DNA of 10,505 nt from Oscillospiraceae bacterium (GTDB taxonomy: Bacteria > Bacillota > Clostridia > Oscillospirales > Ruminococcaceae): contig JAIEDJ010000336.1 of the NCBI GenBank assembly GCA_029068025.1, forward strand, positions 1-10,505, given 5' to 3'. This document shows positions 6,682 to 10,505 of this stretch, piece by piece (the first letter of the stretch is position 1; each line of letters opens with the position of its first letter). A program made the position numbers and the translations under genes. The notes below the pieces were generated by a model. It worked only from the letters and a program-made list of their open reading frames with translations, did not search any database and was not told the origin of the DNA.

Positions 6682-6720
6682 TGCGTTGTTGCCCCCGCCT
6701 TCGGCGGGGGCAACAACGCA
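6682..6720. other. Perfect 18-bp hairpin between metF and the activation-domain gene
   Basis: TGCGTTGTTGCCCCCGCC (6682-6699) and its exact complement (6703-6720) leave a 3-nt TTC loop. Neither strand has a U-tract after it, so termination is doubtful. In the leftward mRNA it would be a very stable stem-loop starting 9 bp after the metF stop and ending 17 bases before the next start codon. It could protect the metF message or limit the downstream gene. Confidence 0.75.
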
Positions 6721-6729
6721 AGCATAATT

Positions 6730-7596
6730 TCAGCCGCGCAGTATCCCGGATACGCTCTCGCTGATCTTCCGCGCGATATACGGGTTGTTCATCGTGTACA
6801 GATGAATTCCGTCCACGCCGTTCGCGGCGAGATCGACTATCTGATCAACCGCATACGCTATCCCCGCGTCGCGCATAGCGTCGGGGTTATTCTCGTATCG
6901 TGCGATCAGCTTGGTGAACTTATGCGGCAGCGACGCTCCGCACATCGTCACCATGCGCTGTATCTGCTTAGCGTTCACGCAAGGCATAATGCCTGCTTCG
7001 ATAGGCACGTTGATACCCGCTTTCCGCGCCTTTTCCAGAAAGTTGTAAAAGAACGCGTTGTCGAAGAACAGCTGTGATACAAGGTGTGACGCGCCCGCGT
7101 CCACTTTCCTCTTAAGATTAGTGATATCCTCGTCTAAATTAGCAGCTTCCGGGTGTCCCTCGGGATAGCAGCCGCCAGAAAAGCTCAGATCGCTGCGCTC
7201 CTTCATATACGCGATCAGCTCCGACGCGTAGTGAAAGTCCTCTTTCGGCGGGATATTCGGATTTATATCGCCGCGCAGAGCCAGCACATTTTCAATGCCG
7301 CTTTCCTTAAACTCCTCGATAACGCGGTCTATATCCTCCTTAGTGGAATTCACACAAGTCAAGTGCGCTATGGATTCCGTGTGGTACTTCTCCTTGATTA
7401 TGCTGACGATCTCGCGCGTCGAGCAGCCGGGCAGACTTCCGCCCGCACCGTATGTAACGCTTATGAAATCGGGCTTGAGATCCACAAGACCGTCCAATGT
7501 CTTATACACCGTATCAATAGAACCGTCCTTCTTGGGCGGGAATATCTCAAACGAAAAAACAGTCCTTCCGTTTTTAAATAACTCGGGAATTTTCAA
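6730..7596 (-). CDS. metF: Methylenetetrahydrofolate reductase
   Basis: The 288-residue product has the full length and motifs of MetF, the FAD-containing TIM-barrel enzyme that reduces 5,10-methylene-tetrahydrofolate to 5-methyl-tetrahydrofolate in the cytoplasm. Visible motifs are FEIFPPK (16-22, with Glu17 matching the catalytic Glu28 of E. coli), SVTYGAGGS (46-54), AHLTC (77-81), ALRGD (106-110, Asp110 matching E. coli Asp120, which contacts FAD), YPEGHPE, SQLFFDN and GIMPCVN. The start is TTG at 7596, preceded by AAGGGGGA (7610-7603); that site overlaps the TAA of the TSCPD gene, leaving only 12 bp between the two genes, so translation is probably coupled. Methyl groups made here would feed a cobalamin methionine synthase, consistent with the activation protein downstream. 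Confidence 0.96.
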   Translation of the reverse strand: MKIPELFKNGRTVFSFEIFPPKKDGSIDTVYKTLDGLVDLKPDFISVTYGAGGSLPGCSTREIVSIIKEKYHTESIAHLTCVNSTKEDIDRVIEEFKESGIENVLALRGDINPNIPPKEDFHYASELIAYMKERSDLSFSGGCYPEGHPEAANLDEDITNLKRKVDAGASHLVSQLFFDNAFFYNFLEKARKAGINVPIEAGIMPCVNAKQIQRMVTMCGASLPHKFTKLIARYENNPDAMRDAGIAYAVDQIVDLAANGVDGIHLYTMNNPYIARKISESVSGILRG

Positions 7597-7608
7597 AGTT
7601 AGTCCCCC

Positions 7609-7860
7609 TTATGCGTTGCTCTTGATCTCTTTGAGCGCGTTGGCGAGCTGCGCGGGACAGGACGTGCTCTTAGCGCCGCAGCGTATCCCGTCAAGTCTTT
7701 CGATGACCTCGTCTACCTTCATGCCCTTCACAAGCGCCGAAACGCCCTGAAGATTGCCATGGCAGCCGCCCTCAACGGACAGGCTCACCACCTTGTCGTC
7801 CTCGACCTCAATGATCATTCTGCGCGAGCATACCCCGCGCGGCAAATATTCGTATGTCAT
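7609..7860 (-). CDS. Small TSCPD-domain protein (TIGR03905-like)
   Basis: This 83-residue protein starts at ATG 7860 with AAGGAG (7872-7867) 6 bp ahead. It matches the small TSCPD family of anaerobic Firmicutes: YEYLPRGVCSR at the start, GGCHGNLQG (31-39), VDEVIERLDGIRCG (49-62) and TSCPAQLA (66-73). Four cysteines (11, 33, 61, 68) sit at the family's conserved positions and could bind a metal or take part in thiol chemistry. A related domain occurs at the end of some ribonucleotide reductases, but the stand-alone protein's function is not known. It is tightly joined to metF, which suggests a role near one-carbon or methionine metabolism, although this is inference from position only. Confidence 0.88.
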   Translation of the reverse strand: MTYEYLPRGVCSRRMIIEVEDDKVVSLSVEGGCHGNLQGVSALVKGMKVDEVIERLDGIRCGAKSTSCPAQLANALKEIKSNA

Positions 7861-7882
7861 AATTAACTCCTTATTTTAATTT

Positions 7883-7994
7883 GCAATTTGCGAACCGGCG
7901 AGCATAGCTCGCCTAGCCAAGCGTCACGGCACGCTGTTCTCCGCGCCGTTGGCGCTCCGCCCATCATGCCGCGCCACTTGCTTTCGCAAATTGC
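7883..7994 (-). repeat. Nested palindrome ahead of the TSCPD gene
   Basis: A perfect 12-bp outer inverted repeat (GCAATTTGCGAA at 7883-7894, TTCGCAAATTGC at 7983-7994) encloses GGCGAGC/GCTCGCC (7897-7903 and 7907-7913, 3-nt loop) and further GC-rich complementary stretches. On the minus strand the gene-side arm runs into AAATTAAAATAAGGAG, the same sequence (15 of 16) that follows the palindrome at 807-900. The element therefore ends directly before the ribosome site of the TSCPD gene. Confidence 0.78.
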
Positions 7995-8098
7995 CTGCGC
8001 TTTTATAACATTGTTCTCAGCGTAAGCGCCTTGCTGCGCATTGATCACGCTGTTCTTGGCTCAACTCGCTTTTGCTGCGTCTTTATTGCGCTGCTCTT
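7991..8098 (-). repeat. Three degenerate tandem repeats, 40-41 bp period
   Basis: A 27-bp core recurs at 8072-8098, 8031-8057 and 7991-8017. The plus-strand cores begin TTGCTGCG, TTGCTGCG and TTGCCTGCG and end in CTCTT, GTTCTT and GTTCT. The first two agree at 21 of 27 positions; the third is more diverged and overlaps the outer arm of the neighbouring palindrome. The repeats lie directly after the malic enzyme stop. No gene is supported here. Confidence 0.6.
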
Positions 8099-8109
8099 TG
8101 CGTGGTGCA

Positions 8110-9276
8110 TTAACGTGCTCCGCTCTTCTTCCACTCATCGGCGACCGCTTTTGCTACCGCGTCCGCTACGCTCTTGTCAAGCGCGCTCTGGATTATGTAC
8201 TCTTGAGAGAGCTTGTCCTCCGTTACCAGAGCGGCAATAGCGTGTGCCGCCGCGAGCTTCATCTCCTCGGTGATCGCCTTTGCGCGGACTGCCAGCGCAC
8301 CCTTGAATACGCCGGGGAATACCAACACGTTGTTTATCTGATTCGGATAGTCGCTGCGTCCCGTTCCGACAATAAACGCGCCCGACTCCTTCGCCAGATC
8401 GTAGGTGATCTCGGGGTTCGGATTCGCCATCGGGAAGAGCACGGGCTTGTCCGCCATGGACTTCACCATCTCGGGAGTTACCAGATTCGGCTTGGATACG
8501 CCGACAAACACGTCCGCGCCCTTCATAGCGTCCGCAAGACCGCCCTTGATGTTGTTCTTGTTGGTGATCTTAGCCATTTCGGCGTGCGCGGGATTCGAGT
8601 AGCTCTCGTCGCGGTTGATAATGCCGCCGATGTCGACCATCACCAGATTTCCGATACCCAGCTTGAGCAGGAACTTTCCGATAGCTATTCCCGCAGAGCC
8701 TGCTCCATTAATTACGACTGTGATCCCATCGAGCTTCTTGCCCGCGAGCTTCACGGCGTTCATCATAGCCGCGCCCACAACGATAGCTGTTCCGTGCTGA
8801 TCGTCGTGGAATACGGGGATATCGAGCTTTTCCTTGAGCTTAGCCTCGATCTCAAAGCAGCGCGGCGCGGAGATGTCCTCGAGGTTTATTCCGCCGAAGC
8901 TGTCCGAGATCAATTCGATAGTGCGCACGATCTCGTCGGGATCCTTGGACTTCACGCAGAGAGGAAACGCGTCCACTCCGCCGAATTCCTTAAACAGGCA
9001 GCATTTGCCTTCCATGACGGGCATTCCCGCAAGCCCTCCAATATCGCCGAGGCCGAGCACCGCCGTACCGTCGGTGATGACCGCGACCAGATTGCCGCGC
9101 CGCGTGTACTTGTACGCCAGCTCCGGATCCTTCGCGATCTCCAGACACGGCTGCGCAACTCCCGGAGTGTACGCGACCGACAGATCCTCGCGTGTTTTGA
9201 TCTCCGCACGGGATACCACTTCAATTTTGCCCTGCCACTGCTCGTGCATTTCGAGCGCCTTTTGTTTTACGTCCAT
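8110..9276 (-). CDS. Malic enzyme (two-domain bacterial type)
   Basis: The 388-residue product oxidatively decarboxylates malate to pyruvate and CO2 with NAD(P). The chosen start is ATG 9276 (MDVKQKALEMHEQW) with AAGGAG at 9288-9283; the frame stays open to 9399 but that extension is only the palindrome at 9298-9410. Catalytic and binding residues are in place: SVAYTPGVA with Tyr36, MEGKCCLFKEFGG with Lys91, the metal ligands in LEDISAPRCFEIE (Glu133, Asp134) and HDDQHGTA (Asp159), and the nucleotide fold GAGSAG (191-196). An Asp at the end of the second strand (VMVDIGG) leans toward NAD, but this is not decisive. The length fits the short family without the phosphotransacetylase-like tail of MaeB. 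It lies 249 bp from the TSCPD gene, so it is probably a separate unit. Confidence 0.95.
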   Translation of the reverse strand: MDVKQKALEMHEQWQGKIEVVSRAEIKTREDLSVAYTPGVAQPCLEIAKDPELAYKYTRRGNLVAVITDGTAVLGLGDIGGLAGMPVMEGKCCLFKEFGGVDAFPLCVKSKDPDEIVRTIELISDSFGGINLEDISAPRCFEIEAKLKEKLDIPVFHDDQHGTAIVVGAAMMNAVKLAGKKLDGITVVINGAGSAGIAIGKFLLKLGIGNLVMVDIGGIINRDESYSNPAHAEMAKITNKNNIKGGLADAMKGADVFVGVSKPNLVTPEMVKSMADKPVLFPMANPNPEITYDLAKESGAFIVGTGRSDYPNQINNVLVFPGVFKGALAVRAKAITEEMKLAAAHAIAALVTEDKLSQEYIIQSALDKSVADAVAKAVADEWKKSGAR

Positions 9277-9297
9277 CTTTAACTCCTTATTTAAAAA

Positions 9298-9410
9298 AAT
9301 TTCAAAATTTTCAATTGGCGGCACGCTCCGCGCTATCGCGCTTCGCTTTGCCGTCAATTGAGAACCGGTCAAAATTTTTCTTGAGAAAAATTTTGACACT
9401 TTTTGAAATT
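9298..9410 (-). repeat. Nested palindrome ahead of malic enzyme
   Basis: The outer arms AATTTCAAAA (9298-9307) and TTTTGAAATT (9401-9410) are perfect over 10 bp. Inside are TCAATTGGCGGCA (9311-9323) against TGCCGTCAATTGA (9349-9361), 13 bp with one G-U pair, and GTCAAAATTTTTC (9368-9380) against GAAAAATTTTGAC (9385-9397), 13 bp perfect with a 4-nt loop. It is the closest relative in the window of the 807-900 element, sharing the outer word AATTTCAAAA and the two-hairpin plan. On the minus strand it ends 10 bp before the malic enzyme ribosome site. The second hairpin may also help stop transcription from the PHP gene. Confidence 0.8.
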
Positions 9411-9426
9411 CACTGCTCTTTATATT

Positions 9427-9458
9427 GCCGCTCTTGGCTTTTCTAAAATCTGAGCGGC
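9427..9458 (-). other. Stem-loop after the PHP gene
   Basis: GCCGCTC (9427-9433) and GAGCGGC (9452-9458) form a 7-bp stem with an 18-nt loop, 2 bp beyond the PHP stop codon on the minus strand. The sequence after it (AATATAAAG) has no T-run, so it is at best a weak terminator. Confidence 0.35.
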
Positions 9459-9460
9459 GG

Positions 9461-10315
9461 TTATTGACCGGTCTTTACCTTTTGTTTAATGATCTTCTCT
9501 AGCTGCTCTTGCGGTGTGGGATTAGATCCTATCTGAATAGCGTAGTGGTTGTAGAACCCGTGGAAATCGGATCCGCCGGTTGCTATAAGATCATAGCGCT
9601 CCGCAAGCTCCAACAGCTGCCGCCGCGTCTGCTCGTCCGCGCTGGAATGCCACACCTCCGTGCCGTCAATCGCGCCCTCAGCGGCAAGCTCCTCAAGCAG
9701 ATCAAGGCTGTCGTACACCTTCGGGTGCGACATGACCGAGATCCCTCCGCTCGCCTTGATCAGCGTAGTCACGAACCGCACGTCGGGGTAGAAATCCGCT
9801 TCTTGCTGTACCTGGCTCGCGCACAAGCCCTCATGAGCGTCAAATATCTCGTCGTAAACGCTTCCGTAAAGCTCGGTGGTGTATCCGTAGTCCATAAGCG
9901 CGTGCATTATATGACATTTGTAGATAGCCTTGCTGCCGGCGGAATAGCGCAGAATGCTTTCAAGCGTTATCGGATATTTTTCAAGGACGCGCATAGCAAT
10001 GCTCTTTCCGAGCTTCATGCGTCCCTCGGACGTTCTCAGGCATAGCCCCTCAAGACGGTCGGGCTTCTGCGGCATATAGCACAGAATGTGGACTTTCCGT
10101 CCTCTGGAACTGTCGAACGCCGAGAATTCCGCTGCGGGAATCACATTCACGTTGTAGCGCTTTCCGAGAACGGCCGCTCTCGACAGCGACGCCAGGCTGT
10201 CGTGGTCGGTTATCGCAAGATACCTCACATCGTCGCGATCCGCTTGTTTTATGATATCGGAGATCCCAAGAGAACCGTCGGAGATGGTGGTATGACAGTG
10301 CAGATCTGCTTTCAT
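9461..10315 (-). CDS. PHP-domain metal-dependent phosphoesterase
   Basis: The 284-residue protein has the metal-binding motifs of the PHP superfamily in order: DLHCHT (4-9, His6 and His8), AITDHDS (34-40, Asp37, His38), AAEFSA with Glu63, a central His (KCHIMHAL), VMSHPK, and the C-terminal GSDFHG. Length and layout fit the YciV/TrpH group, which includes E. coli RNase AM (5'-3' trimming of RNA) and nucleoside 3',5'-bisphosphate phosphatases; which substrate applies here cannot be decided. It is cytoplasmic, with no signal peptide. It starts at ATG 10315 behind GAGGTGA (10325-10319), about 3 bp from the start and so closer than usual. It is the first gene of the leftward block seen here and is probably transcribed alone. 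Confidence 0.9.
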   Translation of the reverse strand: MKADLHCHTTISDGSLGISDIIKQADRDDVRYLAITDHDSLASLSRAAVLGKRYNVNVIPAAEFSAFDSSRGRKVHILCYMPQKPDRLEGLCLRTSEGRMKLGKSIAMRVLEKYPITLESILRYSAGSKAIYKCHIMHALMDYGYTTELYGSVYDEIFDAHEGLCASQVQQEADFYPDVRFVTTLIKASGGISVMSHPKVYDSLDLLEELAAEGAIDGTEVWHSSADEQTRRQLLELAERYDLIATGGSDFHGFYNHYAIQIGSNPTPQEQLEKIIKQKVKTGQ

Positions 10316-10471
10316 AGGTCACCTCGAAGGTAAAGTCTGAACCGCCTGTCCATAAGGCAGTCCGCTTTATAATTTTATAAAATACCTGAATGTATTATTC
10401 CGGAATTTTGCGGGAATTTTCAGTATGATCCTGTATGACCGCGCGGGGTGTTCAAAGAAAGTATACGCGCT

Positions 10472-10500
10472 TTGGCATACGCTTGTTATTATTATATCAT
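10472..10500 (+). promoter_or_regulatory. Possible divergent promoter region at the right edge
   Basis: On the plus strand TTGGCA (10472-10477) and TATCAT (10495-10500) are 17 bp apart and would drive a gene beyond the window. On the minus strand the same AT-rich stretch reads TATAAT (10496-10491), which could be the -10 of the PHP gene with its -35 outside the window and a leader of about 170 nt. The rest of 10316-10505 shows no recognised riboswitch or gene. Confidence 0.3.
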
Positions 10501-10505
10501 ATTTC

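Noticed and set aside
7863..8048. A 61-codon minus-strand frame ahead of the TSCPD gene
   Set aside because: It covers the tandem repeat and nested palindrome, has no ribosome site or domain, and ends in the ribosome site of the next gene.
7861..8109. SAM riboswitch ahead of the TSCPD-metF unit
   Set aside because: None of the conserved S-box core sequence is present; the spacer is explained by repeats.
8041..9282. A 413-codon open frame on the plus strand opposite malic enzyme
   Set aside because: The minus-strand frame is an unmistakable malic enzyme with all catalytic residues; the opposite frame has no domain and starts within the tandem repeats.
9277..9399. Upstream extension of malic enzyme by 41 residues
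   Set aside because: The extension is encoded by the nested palindrome at 9298-9410, while ATG 9276 has a good ribosome site and begins the family's normal N-terminus.

Overview
The window looks like part of the chromosome of an anaerobic, probably spore-forming Clostridia-type Firmicute, perhaps Oscillospiraceae/Ruminococcaceae. The signs are moderately GC-rich genes with AT-rich spacers, strong AGGAGG-type ribosome sites, two TTG starts, a stand-alone cobalamin-methionine-synthase activation protein, a TSCPD small protein, and a SpoIID-like/peptidoglycan-binding protein of clostridial type. The taxon is inferred from family resemblance only.

Layout. Positions 1-5440 are read rightward: the 3' end of one ABC exporter half (1-797), its partner half (926-2680), a mostly disordered protein with a C-terminal beta-type domain (2922-4043), and a protein with three peptidoglycan-binding repeats (4067-5440). 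Positions 5987-10315 are read leftward: in transcription order a PHP-domain phosphoesterase (10315-9461), malic enzyme (9276-8110), a TSCPD protein (7860-7609), MetF (7596-6730) and a MetH-activation-domain protein (6664-5987). The two blocks converge on a 546-bp gene-free region (5441-5986).

How the genes work together. The ABC pair has the complementary asymmetry of a heterodimeric exporter: the first half has a degenerate Walker B and switch residue, the second a degenerate signature motif. The two cell-wall proteins probably form a short operon acting in spore or envelope peptidoglycan, with a weak sigma-E-like promoter in front. TSCPD-metF-MetH activation is a compact unit for methyl-tetrahydrofolate supply and cobalamin-dependent methionine synthesis, though no metH lies in the window.

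The spacers are the least ordinary part. Several hold nested palindromes, with an AT-rich outer inverted repeat enclosing GC-rich hairpins, and three of these end just before a ribosome site. The convergent region holds two 96-bp copies of a palindromic repeat, one of which appears to sit inside a terminator stem. On the minus strand it also holds what looks like a complete small-RNA unit: three TTACA boxes at exact 11-bp spacing, a sigma-A-like promoter, about 285 nt of foldable sequence and a strong intrinsic terminator. No CRISPR array, tRNA, rRNA, transposase or riboswitch was recognised.
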